A DNA stretch of 64,000 nt from Symbiodinium kawagutii (taxonomy: Eukaryota > Sar > Dinophyceae > Suessiales > Symbiodiniaceae), in the NCBI GenBank assembly GCA_009767595.1, contig VSDK01022166.1:410775-474774 (forward strand), given 5' to 3'. Below are positions 40,581-51,614 of the stretch, piece after piece; positions within the stretch are counted from its first letter, which is position 1; every line of letters starts with the position of its first letter. Made by a program: the position numbers and the translations under genes. Below the pieces are notes generated by a model. It had not been told where the DNA came from. It did not search any database and saw only the letters and a list, made by a program, of their open reading frames with translations.

Positions 40581-41473
40581 ATGTTGGTGATGTCAGCGAG
40601 GATGATACGGCATGGCCAACAATCACTGGAATCAATCCATGGATAGGCGTGCCAGTGAATGCGGACCATTCAAAAAATGTAGGTGAACAAATCAAGAAAA
40701 GCAACGCTTCCAATGGCGTTTGAGAGATGGTGCAGAGGTTTTCGCCTCCAGCAAGATGATCTCCAACAATTTGTTCAGCTGTAAAAAACTCATGTTCAAA
40801 ACATTACTGGGAACACAGATTGATATTCAGCAGTGCCTCACCATGTTGCGAAACCGCCAGCTGCGCGGAGATCACCGCTGCTAGGTGGAGCACACCTCAA
40901 CCTGGTCATTGGGAGATCCAGTTCCCTAGCATTTGATGGTAAAACCACCAGTTTGAAGCTATAAACTTATAATTTGATGGTCAACTCCAGATATTTGATG
41001 GTCGATATATGGAGTTTATTGACCTAAACCTAGTATGTTGGGAAAAATCCAGCTGTCAAATCACTAGAAAGAGTTAATCTGATGGTGGTTTAGTATCGAT
41101 TGTTGATCAAAAAGACAGGCCAATGATGTGACTTGGGCTTTCGCTCATGTGGTATACGGTGATCTGGAGCTGGCATCCAAGGGTTAGATCACTGGTAATG
41201 CCATGGGTTGTGACAAGGTTTGGAGGCAACCCGACGCAGAGCGGCTGTGGCAATAAAGAAATGGCATGGGCAAACGGCTTGCAGGTCTCCGTGAAATCGA
41301 TCACTTTAATTATTGGGAGATCTTCTTGATACGATGGATATCCCCTATCGACGGTCAAAAATCATAAATATCAATATTGACTAGTTCCCTGGCTTTTAAC
41401 ATATTTTTCAATTGTTCTCAATGTTTGGGATGGTGGGTTGGTTGACTTCTGGGGACGGCGAAGCACCAAGCAG

Positions 41474-41562
41474 TTGACGCAGGTGGCGCCGATGCTTTGG
41501 ACATCGTGCAGTGACTCGCGCGTAAAATTTCGGAGACCTACTGCAGACATGGAAATTCCAAG
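41474..41562 (+). CDS. Exon, unknown protein
   Basis: Acceptor GAAGCACCAAGCAG, donor ATTCCAAG-GTTTGA; 89 nt reading LTQVAPMLWTSCSDSRVKFR then RPTADMEIP. The complement is open too (LGISMSAVGLRNFTRESLHD) with a TGTCTGCAG acceptor, so the strand is not fully certain. Confidence 0.45.
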
Positions 41563-41763
41563 GTTTGATTGGTAGGTTGGAATCCTGGTAGGTTGGCTGG
41601 TAGGTTGGTGGGTTGGAATCCTGGTAGGTTTTGGTTGAACACGAATCCCCACATCGGTCTCTATAGAGGCTCTAAGCTGAACGACCTGAGATCATATCTC
41701 TTGACGTTTCCACTATATATGCTCCGAAAATGGTGGATGCAAACAATTGAGCCAATCATTGCG

Positions 41764-41961
41764 TCATGACTGATCGAACAGTGTTGTTTCGGATGACTCA
41801 GGTGTGCTGAATATCGGCACCCCTCGATGGAAGGGCTCCTGAAGCCTTTGCTCCAAAGCAGGTGAACGGGAAGGGGGCGGAGCAGATGGTGAATGTTGAA
41901 GCAGTTTTTCTTGAACAGCCGCCACAGAAATGGTATCAAAATGTATGAAAGATCCAGCCAT
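41764..41961 (-). CDS. Candidate 65-codon frame (strand ambiguous)
   Basis: Complement Met frame MAGSFIHFDTISVAAVQEKL, LQHSPSAPPPSRSPALEQRL, QEPFHRGVPIFSTPESSETT, stop. The plus strand reads GKGAEQMVNVEAVFLEQPPQ over the same DNA. Neither has clear splice sites. Confidence 0.25.
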   Translation of the reverse strand: MAGSFIHFDTISVAAVQEKLLQHSPSAPPPSRSPALEQRLQEPFHRGVPIFSTPESSETTLFDQS

Positions 41962-42028
41962 TAGCGTGTTGTTTTCGGCGGTGACACCATCTAGGAACTA
42001 AAATCCATAGATCCACAATCTCTATAGA

Positions 42029-42117
42029 AGGGTTTCTCGAAATAGCCCCAAATCATCCCATGTGAAGCGTTGATGGTAGTCAACCCTCCATTTTTGGGGT
42101 ATTTCGAGAAACGACTC
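42029..42117. mobile_element. Family A-like element, long perfect ends
   Basis: GGGTTTCTCGAAATAGCCCC and GGGGTATTTCGAGAAACG are nearly perfect inverted ends of an 89-bp element with a shorter centre than other copies. Confidence 0.75.
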
Positions 42118-42816
42118 TATGTGCATAAGCAAGACAGAAAATTCAAGATCCTGGTGCCCAACCATTCCGTGATCACATCAATGGCATTTTGACAGTGCTC
42201 ACGTAATAAGGTCGAAGCCAGCTGGTCTGACCAAATGGTTCTTCCAACAAGCAAAGTGCACACCTTTCTCAGGTGCTGGATATAGTTATGTCAAGAATGT
42301 GTTAAGCATTTTTCTAGCATCTATTATATGAAGTCGTTCGAAAAGAGTGGATCAGTGGGATGATGACCAGGGGTACGTTCCATGGAGATGGATAACCTTT
42401 TGATCCTCAGTTCACTCCCGAAAACACACTGTTCAGAGGACAGCAATTGTCACCCTCGACTATTCAGCATATCTAGCATGATGGAGTACCCCTGTCGTGA
42501 CTTGCAGTGATCGGCACATACTTTTCGCAATGCCACCAATCAGTTGACCAATAATCACCCCATTGAGTCAATCCATTGATAGTTCCAGTGGTGGTTCAGT
42601 ATGCCCAGCAACCACGAGTCTTGTACAAATACCAATCAACTATTGGAGTAGTATACAGTATACTATCAACCCACTGGTAGTTCTATTTGTTATGGTTCAG
42701 TGATGGTTAGTATACCATTGGTACTACTGGGAAATGATGGTTCAGTGATAATCATTTTATACTATCAACCCATTGGTAGTATACCGTCAATGATATTCTG
42801 CTCCTTTTCTGAAACC

Positions 42817-42935
42817 ATTTGGCTGTGGGTCAAAACCCCGTACCCCTGGTTCCCCATCATTAACCATTGTTTTCCCTATTATTACTGGTCATTATCCCCC
42901 AATATTGGTTGGTTAATATGGACTCATAGCCATTT
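42817..42935 (+). mobile_element. Family B TIR element with ATTT duplication
   Basis: Element 42821-42931 from GGCTGTGGGTCAAAACCCCG to TAATATGGACTCATAGCC, with ATTT on both sides. The internal part is nearly identical to copies at 5.8 and 20.5 kb, so the family spread fairly recently. Confidence 0.9.
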
Positions 42936-42993
42936 AAGTGCCCCGCGGACTACTCCCATTGGAGGTTCCAACTGTCAGGTTGACTCCTCCCAG

Positions 42994-43066
42994 GTTGCTG
43001 CCTCTGCTGGAGCACCCGGAGCTGGTGCTTGCCTCGGCGACCCTAAGGCGCGGCAGCCTTTCCTGA
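42994..43066 (+). CDS. Candidate exon, Leu-rich
   Basis: Acceptor TTGACTCCTCCCAG, then one base and LLPLLEHPELVLASATLRRG then SLS and TGA. A second frame from the same acceptor reads VAASAGAPGAGACLGDPKAR. Lies 59 bp right of a family B element. GC island ending in a GGT/GAT microsatellite. Confidence 0.45.
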
Positions 43067-43081
43067 GGACCAAGGGAGATG

Positions 43082-43100
43082 AGAATGGTGGTGATGGTGG

Positions 43101-43134
<34 letters not shown>

Positions 43135-43150
43135 GGTGATGATGATGATC
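43082..43150. repeat. (GGTGAT/GAT/GGT)n microsatellite
   Basis: Mixed GGT and GAT triplets directly after the candidate exon at 42994. Confidence 0.9.
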
Positions 43151-44206
43151 ATGAGTATTACCTTTTATTTTCATGTCTTCTATTCCCATAGTTTTCCAGA
43201 CCATATATATTATATCATTGGTCTTGGGACAAAATTTCGTTTTTTTAGCACGTGCCTTGCAGGCTACCTAGTACTTACGACAATTCCATTTGGGGTTGTC
43301 GTGGATTCGAGCTAATCTCTTGAATACAAGAACATACCATGCACGATGTTTGTGGGTCATGTTGCACGGATATCAAAGGTTAATGTTTAAATATGGTGCA
43401 ATCTCGTGGAGTATGGTGAAATATCAGAGGTTCATGGTGAGACCTGGTTATGGTTTACATAGGGCCATGAGAATGACCATGATGATTACATCACGGACCG
43501 TATTGATGGTGAAAGAGGATGTATGATTGTGCATGATCTGGCTTGATACAGTATAGCGAATGATTGGTTTTACAATGGTGGAGTGGTTAACCTAGTTGGT
43601 CATTGTCACTATATGATCCGCTCATCATCACCGAGTTTGGTGAAGCATCAAAAATTGGTGGTAACATCGGTGATCAAAAAATTGTGCTTTATGGTGGTCA
43701 GTAGCCAACAATTACAAACAATGATGGGGGAATATACGAACAATATCCAGCACATCTCACCTTACTATATGACAAGCATGATCAATGTCATATTTGGGTT
43801 AAACATAACGATGGTAGCTACTGTGATTAGATGATGATGGACCATGATTCACCCTGGCAGTTGGGTTTCGGGCTGGGCTGATCACCTGATTGTAGGTACC
43901 CTCATGGGCCTCCATGTGTTTTGGGCCCATCCGCAAGGTGGCTGAGCCGAGGGTCAAAGGCGGCTGCTTGGGTTGGGGCTGGTTGGGGGTTGAGATTGCT
44001 TGCTTCAGTTGTTTTATGACTTCGGCTTGTGATTGGAATCCGTTTGTCCACCGGAACAAAGAAACCACATTTGACACTTGGATATGGTAGTGGCGTTTGC
44101 CACCTCGCATTGGCTGTCCTGCATGTGCTGCCTGGTCAAAAGATGTCAAAATCAAAGAGCTGGGCTTCACACACCATTTTTTTTCGCTTTTGTGCAACGA
44201 AGACAG

Positions 44207-44303
44207 CCAGAATTCAACGTTCCAAGAGGTTCGTTGACCTCTACTTGCTCCAGGCTCATCCCATCAGTTGGCAGAGTAACCTGTTCTCAGCCATGGAGCA
44301 AGG
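44207..44303 (+). CDS. Exon, unknown protein
   Basis: Pyrimidine-rich lead CCATTTTTTTTCGCTTTTGT and acceptor CGAAGACAG; donor GAGCAAGG-GTAGTT; 97 nt reading RIQRSKRFVDLYLLQAHPIS then WQSNLFSAMEQ. Good splice support, unknown family. Confidence 0.5.
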
Positions 44304-44477
44304 GTAGTTGCAATGGTGCTGTCCCCCAAACGTATTCTGACAGGGATTCGATTCAAGCGCTTTTCATGAATGTTATCAAGAACAGTCCCCTCTAGAGTCA
44401 CGGACACCTGGAAATGATTGGGATCCATGTTTCAATACCCGCAGGTGTTGATCATGTCGCAGCTCTTCCCATCCCAG

Positions 44478-44609
44478 GCAGCAGACTGCGCCGCTGACCC
44501 TGAGCATTTCTGCACGGTGACATGGTGGCGTTTGGTGACCCTGGCAGCTGCTGTGGTGGGACCCTGTCCAAGGTGGCGCAGGGATGGCGTAGCCAACCAT
44601 GGTCTCAGG
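44478..44609 (+). CDS. Exon, unknown protein
   Basis: Acceptor CAGCTCTTCCCATCCCAG, donor GTCTCAGG-GTATGC; 132 nt = 44 codons in phase 0. Reads AADCAADPEHFCTVTWWRLV then TLAAAVVGPCPRWRRDGVAN and HGLR. Four Cys and a hydrophobic stretch with basic flank; could be membrane-associated. Phase does not fit directly to 44207-44303. Confidence 0.5.
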
Positions 44610-45164
44610 GTATGCCACGAAGGGTTTGGGTTTGTCGCCAACTGGTGCCAAAGGGAACAGCCATGGTATGGCTATGGACGTCCCCATGCTACTTCAACTT
44701 ATAGCTGTGGGCTTCAGACATCTAAAGGGCGAAACAAATTAGAGTATCCAAGGACATATTTTCCAAGTACCTAATCCTCAAAAATCCAGGAGCAGCAGCT
44801 ACAGTAGCTGCTAGCCCAACCATTCGTCAAAACAAGCTGCTACCGTGTGATAAACTGCTTCCCGGCACGGTAGGCCTAGCACATTACTTGGAGTACTTGG
44901 ATCCGACTGGCAGACAGTTCTGTCAGACAACGACTTACCATCCGACACGATCCCTGCTGTTGGTCACAGGTGTGACATCAGCATAGCCGCAGCATAGCAG
45001 TATCCCTCCTGTTGGTCACACCCTTGGCCAACGCTCCCGGTGGTACAAGCTTCTATGGCTGAAGGCCATCCCCCTTGGCCATCCCCCTTGGTCCCAAGAG
45101 GCCTAAGCCGCGCCAAGCCCATCCCGGGGCCCCACCGTGGGTTCCCACCGTGGGTGGCTCCAAG

Positions 45165-45266
45165 GCCATCCTGGCGCTCGGGGCCTTAGAGCTGCTGGTG
45201 CAGCCCGCCTCCACGCGCCGCTCGCGACGCAGGAGGCTGCTGGCTCGAGGCGGGGGAGCGAAGTGA
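45165..45266 (+). CDS. Terminal exon, Arg-rich C-terminus
   Basis: Acceptor GGTGGCTCCAAG then AILALGALELLVQPASTRRS then RRRRLLARGGGAK, TGA. GC-rich; helix followed by a strongly basic tail, possibly a nuclear or nucleic-acid contact signal (inference). The frame is also open to the left through a duplicated CATCCCCCTTGG stretch. Confidence 0.55.
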   Translation, partial: AILALGALELLVQPASTRRSRRRRLLARGGGAK

Positions 45267-45289
45267 TCGGGTGGTGAGACATGGGGGAA

Positions 45290-45890
45290 GTAGGTTTATC
45301 TGAAAAAATAGATCATGATAATGTAATTATAAAGAAAATATTAACACAATGTAATAGTATATAATATTGATATAATGAATATACACTATTATTTTATCAT
45401 ATGTGATATAATTGTGTATAGTATGATTGGTATGATAGCAATTGTATTTTCAGCATGTTGTATAATATATTATGAAAACATATGAGCAATAGGATAGTGT
45501 TTAATCATTTGGGGATAATGACCGACCAGGATATTTCGATGATCATGGTTTGGCTTATGGTGGATCATGACCAACCTAGGGGATACTGACCAACAATTAT
45601 ATTACACCAGGTACTAACAATCTTGTTCAATGATAGGGGGATAATGACCAGCTTAAGCCTATTTATCGTATGGGGTTGAACCACCAACCAGATGTGATCA
45701 TAATTTGGCTGTTGGCCAATAGTCGTAAACAGCAGTCTTAGGTTGTGATCAACACCCCCCGGATACCAAAGAACGAACAGGTTTGTTTGGGTGTTGGGAT
45801 GGGTGAGCCGAGCGAACAAATGAACCAATCCGAACGAACAAATAATCCGAACGAACGATGCATAGTTTAGCATGTATTAGCCTAATCGTA
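45290..45890. other. AT-rich and low-complexity DNA, no gene seen
   Basis: TATATT-rich up to 45500, then GGATAATGACC repeats and a CGAACGAACAAAT tract at 45808-45858. Confidence 0.6.
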
Positions 45891-45979
45891 GGGATACGAC
45901 CGTGCATGAGTCCTTGGGTTCGGGGTTGGCTGCGGTTCCCTGCCCCTTTCCAAGCCGATTCCAGTGATTCGCACCGCAG

Positions 45980-46055
45980 GCGACCTCTTTGTGCATCACT
46001 TTGATTTGCCAATCTCCGTGGAGGGCGACTGCTTGATGCTGAAGTTTAAGGACAG
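45980..46055 (+). CDS. Exon, unknown protein
   Basis: Acceptor GATTCGCACCGCAG, donor AAGGACAG-GTCTGG; 76 nt reading DLFVHHFDLPISVEGDCLML then KFKD. Strongly protein-like; the frame also extends left (LPLSKPIPVIRTAG). No family recognised. Confidence 0.6.
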
Positions 46056-46566
46056 GTCTGGAGGTGCTGGTGTATCAACGGTGCTAGTGAAGCTACCAAA
46101 GATTGTATGATATCAGCAGTACCTTCGTATTTGAGCACCCCTATATTCTCAATCATGATAACGCCTGTCATTGAACTTCATCAACTTAGAGATCGAAATG
46201 ATATGTACCGTTGGTTGAGATGCCACCTTGTGCATACCAAAATGAACACGTATATGTTTCATTATGTTTCTACACACATGTGACACATATCTATACAGAG
46301 ATTCTTTGAATTCTGTACTTGTATGATATGACATGATATTTTACATACAAGTTGATAGATATGTACATAATTATCATATATAGTCGATAAATCATGATAA
46401 AGACATAAGTTACATATATAGATATCAATGACAGTGTTTATACATACAATATCATGCCATATATAATATTTATATATAGATATATAGATGATCAATGACA
46501 TATAGATATACTACGCGATGTTGCCTGCTTACCGACTGCTGCCGTGTGCCCTTGCACCGCATCGAG

Positions 46567-46660
46567 GACTCCCTGCTGTCGTGCCTCACCAATACGGCGC
46601 CCTGGCAGATGCAGCTGGCCAAAGAGGCGCGTGACCATGGCGGACCCGGGGCACGGCCGG
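46567..46660 (+). CDS. Exon, unknown protein
   Basis: A GC island between TA microsatellites. Acceptor-like CACCGCATCGAG (the frame extends left through RVPLHRIE), then DSLLSCLTNTAPWQMQLAKE then ARDHGGPGARP, ending near CGGCCGG-GTTCCA. High third-position G/C; unknown function. One leftover base joins the two that start the 30-nt exon at 46903. Confidence 0.55.
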
Positions 46661-46902
46661 GTTCCAAGAGATCAACAGGGGATGTGCCAAGCCATAGGGG
46701 TAACATTGGTTGGGAAACCATTGGTTATGGCTGACTCTATGGTAACATTGGATCGGATGCCCAAAAAAAAGCCAAAAATGCCAAAACATGGAGGAGGCTG
46801 CCAAAAATGGAGGCTGCCTTTGGCTGCGCTATGGGGTTAGGTTTTCATGGGATTGGATTTTCATGGCTGACTTGTTTTGAGCCCCGAATTCGTTTGCATT
46901 AG

Positions 46903-46932
46903 GCCGCGGCGAGAGCCTCATTGAGCATCCGG
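46903..46932 (+). CDS. 30-nt microexon candidate
   Basis: Acceptor AATTCGTTTGCATTAG, donor CATCCGG-GTCAAA. Two bases, nine codons (RGESLIEHP), one base. In phase with 46567-46660. Very short, so support is phase plus splice sites only. Confidence 0.4.
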
Positions 46933-47095
46933 GTCAAAACATGTGCCGAAATAGGGTAACCAACAACCACTCCAAAAATGATCATTGTGCTGGGAAACCG
47001 TTGGTTTGGGGGTTACCACTATTTTGGCACATACCTATATTTGATCCTTAAGCGTGGTTGGCCTCGTTCAACAAACTTCAGTCAACTCACCATTG

Positions 47096-47097
<2 letters not shown>

Positions 47098-47181
<84 letters not shown>

Positions 47182-47194
47182 CCATCACCATCAC

Positions 47195-47241
<47 letters not shown>

Positions 47242-47257
47242 ACATCATCCTCATCGC

Positions 47258-47338
<81 letters not shown>

Positions 47339-47339
47339 T

Positions 47340-47392
<53 letters not shown>

Positions 47393-47763
47393 TGTCCTCG
47401 TCATCGTCCTCGTCATCGTCATCGTCATTGTCATTGTCATCGTCATCGTCGTCGTCATCGTCATCGTCATCGTTATCGTCATCGCCATCGTCATCGTCAT
47501 CGCCATCGTCATCATCATCGTCATCATCATCATCGTCATCATCACCATCACCATCACCATCACCATCACCATCACCATCATCATCATCATCCTCCTCATC
47601 GTCATCATCGTCATCATCGTCATCATCGTCATCGTCATCGTCATCATCATCATCATCATCATCATCATCTTCATCTTCATCATCATCATCATCATCATCA
47701 TCACATCATCATCTTCATCATTATCATCGACATCATCGTCATCATCGTCATCATCATCACCAT
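47098..47763. repeat. Giant (TCA)n / (TCATCG)n microsatellite
   Basis: About 665 bp of TCA, TCG and CCA triplets with a long TCATCG hexamer core (about 47260-47480). No stops occur in three plus frames and one minus frame, producing false poly-Ser, poly-His, Ile-Val and Met-Thr proteins. Confidence 0.98.
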
Positions 47764-47961
47764 CCACCATGACTAAGCTTTTGGCTTGTTTGCGCTTTGG
47801 GCGAGTTTCTTTATTGATCCACTATTGGGCATGAATAACACTGATAAATCAACACTGATAAATCTTTATCATTAACTAACCATTATTCACCATTTTCATC
47901 ACTGATTATTGTTCAGATCATTATTCATCGTTGGCAATTCATAATTCATGCATCGTTGGTC

Positions 47962-47963
<2 letters not shown>

Positions 47964-47992
<29 letters not shown>

Positions 47993-48050
47993 GTGTTGAT
48001 GATGATGGTGATGATGATGATGATGATGGTGGTGATGATGATGATGGTGA
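47964..48050. repeat. (GAT)n microsatellite, opposite orientation
   Basis: GAT/GGT triplets complementary to the TCA tract 200 bp to the left, so the two can pair. Confidence 0.95.
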
Positions 48051-48389
48051 ACAATTATCAACAATGATCGCTTTAATAGTCAACCAGCACTATCCCTTAT
48101 GATTCATCAACCAATCATAATTATAGATGAAAAATCACGATTAATCACCGCACTGAGTGGTGTGTGTGGGCATCTCAAGAGCGTGTTGCAGGCACGATCG
48201 ATTTTGCTGCCAGGGTGGCGCATGGTTCCTTTTTGTTTCTTGCCTTGCCTGAGCCATGATTCCTCCGTTCTAAAATTGTAACCGGGAGATTGTTATTGTT
48301 TTTCATGCTCGTGGCGACTTGTTTGATTGTTTTGCTTTCTTGTTTACCGCGTTGCTTTTGCGCCTGTGTCTTGAATTCCGAACTTCATT

Positions 48390-48701
48390 TTGCTAAGGCT
48401 ATTCGATTGGAAGCGCGCAAAGAATCTACCTGCCAAATTCACCAATATCTACCGCGCATTATCGCCGTCCCTGACGAACTTGCCTGATGTTACCGGCGTC
48501 AAATATTGTCTCCAACTGAATATACACCGCTACATGTTGCAGAAATACTACGGACAGCCGGTTTCTGCCATGTTCATCGTCTGCCTCCATCCAGAGCTGG
48601 CAGTTCCGTCGGCGTATCCAGTTCCATACTGGAGGCCGAAATGGAAGAAGTTTTGGCCTTGCAGAGGCAGAACGCGTTTGAGCGCGAAGCTGGAGACATA
48701 A
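48390..48701 (+). pseudogene. Decayed PD-(D/E)XK (RecB/YqaJ-like) nuclease fragment
   Basis: Frame reads LRLFDWKRAKNLPAKFTNIY, NLPDVTGVKYCLQLNIHRYM and LQKYYGQPVSAMFIVCLHPE. DWK fits the D-x-K catalytic motif, and LQLN..RYML about 40 residues later fits the Q-h-x-x-Y motif of RecB/YqaJ/Cas4-type nucleases (Tyr replaced by His). After HPEL the reading shifts: AEMEEVLALQRQNAFEREAG continues in another frame. A stop lies upstream in frame. Such domains occur in mobile elements and viruses; here clearly broken. Fold assignment is inference from motifs. Confidence 0.5.
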
Positions 48702-49550
48702 ATGCAGCTCGGGACGCGCATAATGAAGGCGAAAGTATAAGTTGCGGCTTCAAAAGGAAGCGGCAGCCTGATGTGCAGATAGCGCGCGATTGTCGCCCAC
48801 AATCCGGGGTTAGAGCCTTACACTTTCGTGACTGCGTCCAGTTGTTTAAGAATCAGTCCTGCAGCCGCGCGCGCTTGCAATGTTTGCGTGGCAGTTTCCA
48901 TGCGAGGTTCTGTTTTGTCAAAATGACGCTTGTGAACCAAATGGGCGCCCATTAAGCCCACGCCATATTTATATATGGATGACGAGAGGCCATGCCCCAG
49001 TAATGTGCTTGTTGTATGGCTTTGATTTCTGAAGGGTAACCCCTGTAGCCGTGTTTTTCTAGGGGCTCCGAAACGGTAGCCGGTTTGCTTGATGTTTGAA
49101 ACCATTGGAGGCGCTGCGTTTCAACAACCTTGATTCATCTGCTTGTTCCAAGTTTGGGGGAAACATGTCTAAGTTCATGAAAGACATGTGAGAAGGAGGC
49201 TGAAAAATCCGCAGCAAGTTGCTGGGTCTGTCGGATAGCCTGCTCCCTGAATGGTTGCGCTCGAGCGCTCTTGGCTTTTTCTTGGAGCGCCAAGGATTGA
49301 AGCAATATGGGATGACCAGCCTGTGGCTAAATGGCACGCCGCGCCGGATCATTGCGACAAGAATGGTGCGACGCGGCCAGTGCTGGTTACCGAGCGTCAA
49401 CGATTTTCACCAGCATTTGTCTTGCGGGAACCTGCCTTCATTGAGACGCGCGCGTGCTTCAACGGAGGCAAGCGCCTTTCAGACAAACGCTCGTGAAATG
49501 TGAACGGGGTATGGCCTAGAGCGCATCTGGGGAAATAATTTGGGGCATGT
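48702..49550 (+). other. Decayed sequence right of the nuclease fragment
   Basis: Unique GC-moderate DNA with short frames on both strands (for example LALQRQNAFEREAGDINAAR continuing from the nuclease). No intact gene. Confidence 0.35.
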
Positions 49551-49559
49551 GCTTTGGGA

Positions 49560-50070
49560 AAATGCCGTGAATAGGTGTCTTGGGTAGGCGCCCTGATGAA
49601 GGCGCTTTGAGAAGCAACTTTTGAAACGCTTTGGGAAATAGTTTCCGGGCATAAAAACGCTTTGACTAAGTGTCCTGGGAAAGCGCTTTGCAGAAAATGT
49701 TTGGGGAGGAAATTTTAGAACAGCTTGAAAAAAAGTTTCCGCAAACAAAAGTGTTTGAATAGGTGTCTTTTGCGGGTGCTTCGTGGAAATTGCTTTGAGG
49801 AACATTTTTTGGAGGGAGATTCCTTTGGATTTAGCTTCCGGATTTTTTTTGCGGGAACGTTTTGGGACACTGCTTTGAGAAGGTGCCCAGGGTATGCGCC
49901 TTGTTGAAAATGTTTTGGGGAGCATTTTTGGAAATACTTTTTGGCAATTATTCCCGGCCGTGAGAATTCTTTGGGAATTGCTTTTTGGGAAAGTGCTTTT
50001 TGGGTGTCTTGGGTAGGCGCCTTGTTGAACGTGCTGTGGGGAACAAGTTTGGGCATGCTTCGAATGTTTT
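49560..50070. repeat. Diverged repeats of GGTGTCTTGGGTAGGCGCC type
   Basis: GTGTCTTGGGTAGGCGCC occurs at 49576 and 50004 with weaker relatives near 49663, 49754 and 49885, interspersed with GCTTTGGGAA motifs. The complement gives a 214-codon Lys/Pro/Ser-rich frame (for example LPKTFSTRRIPWAPSQ) that reflects the repeat, not a proven protein. Confidence 0.6.
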
Positions 50071-51095
50071 TGGCGAAAGCATGTTTTGGGAGAACATTGC
50101 GCTGCCTGCTCCACCACGTGCAAACAGTGCCGCTAAAAATCGGCGATGAGGCTTTGTTTCACATGCGTTGCCTCAGCCATGTATTTTCTTATTTGCAGTC
50201 CGTGGGGTTATGGCGCGCGGCTTCTTGCCTAGCCGCTAGCATGTCTTGGGTCTTGGGGCTACCAGTTGTTTCATTTACGGCTGCGTTCAACTCATAGAGA
50301 GCCTCATTTCTCTAGAGTTAGAGTAGGTAGCGCAGCGCCCGTGGAACTTTGTTCCATGCTTACGTATCCTGTTTGATCTTGAGTGCAATGTTGTCCCCTT
50401 TCCTTGGCATCTTTGTTATTGTTTGTTTTGCCGCGGGTCTTGGTTCTGTGGTCGTCTGTAATCAAAACGACTTTGGGGCGACGTCAGAACATTTGAGAGG
50501 ACCAATAGACCCGAACTTCATGTTGGGCGATTGAATGCGATTTTAGAATACATTTGACATCTTCTTGAACGATGTTAATGGATTTGAATTCTTCAGCGAG
50601 TGAAAGGTGCATGCTGTACACGCACGTCCATGATTTGCGAAATCATCGTTTTGGAATACGTTGCCTCGTAGTTTTGGATCACTAGGTGCGTCGCGCCCGC
50701 CCTCCCTATTCTAAAGTATTGCCGGCGCCCTTTACTGGTTGACTTCGGTTATGTTTGCTATGGGCTGTGTGTTTCCTTGAACCTACTATGGAGATGTTTC
50801 GCCTTTTGTCTAAGAGCTTAGTCTGTGAAAAGCTTTGTCGCGCATTTTCTGCATAACGCGCGGCGCAACTTGTTCCTGTGTTGTTTCTGCTCGGTAGGAC
50901 CCCTTCATACTTTCTTTCCTCCAGCGCTGTGTAGGGTGCTAGTGTTTACCCTCTACGTTTCACCTCGCCAAGCTTTGTTGTAGTTGTTGTGTGTTCTGAG
51001 TAAAAGCATTCGGGCCACTTGTTTGCGCGATAGTCGCCGCTTTACTCAGGCCACCCGTCGGGTGCAAGCTGTGATGTGACAATGTTGTGCTTGTC
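50070..51095. other. Unique DNA, no supportable gene
   Basis: TTTGTT- and CTTGTTCC-rich, compositionally unlike the CATCAT introns; could be an untranslated or decayed element region. Confidence 0.35.
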
Positions 51096-51099
51096 GGTT

Positions 51100-51490
51100 T
51101 CCAAACGTTCACTTGTCAAGGCAGTTGTGAAACGTACCCACTTCTCAAGTCAGTTGTGAAACGTATACTGATTTTCTAGAGCGGTCATTTTCTCAACGTG
51201 TACTTGTGAAGGCAGTTGTGAAATGTAACTCTCTAGACCAGTCACTTTCTCAACGTTCGCTTTGTTCACTTGTCAAGCCAGTTGTGAAACATAACGTAAT
51301 TCTCTAGAGCAGTCACTTTCTTAATGTGTGCTTGTGAAAGTCAGTTGTGAAATGTCATGTAATTCCTTAGCTCAGCTACTTTCTCACTTGTGAAAGCAGT
51401 TGTGAAATGTAATTCTCCAGTGCTGTCACTTTCCCAACGTGTACTTGTGAAGGCAGTTGTGACAGGTAACTCTTTAGCTCAGGTACTTTC
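51100..51490. repeat. About 60-bp tandem repeat with CAGTTGTGAAA core
   Basis: Seven to eight copies of CTTGTGAAGGCAGTTGTGAA alternating with CTCTAGAGCAGTCACTTTCT. Spacing varies between roughly 35 and 65 bp. Located just before the ORF at 51.6 kb. Confidence 0.85.
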
Positions 51491-51614
51491 CTTTCCCTCT
51501 CTCACACACGCAAACACGTGTTCGCTTCGCAGTCTTGGTTCTTAGTTGTGTCATTCCTTGTTGGGTCGCCGTGGCAGTAATGCCTCAGTTTTGCCAAGGC
51601 CGCGGAGATTATGG

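Noticed and set aside
41107-41358. Opposed open frames (plus WYTVIWSWHPRV, minus SYQEDLPIIKVIDF)
   Set aside because: Both strands are open, codon choice is neutral and no splice pair was found.
44078-44140. Reading VAFATSHWLSCMCC as an ion-channel S5 segment
   Set aside because: Only a few residues match the HWxxC pattern and no pore sequence follows; a better exon in another frame starts at 44207.
47054-47834. Four open frames of 227-264 codons (poly-Ser, poly-His, Ile-Val, Met-Thr)
   Set aside because: They are readings of the TCA/TCG microsatellite, open in nearly every frame because the triplets contain no stop.
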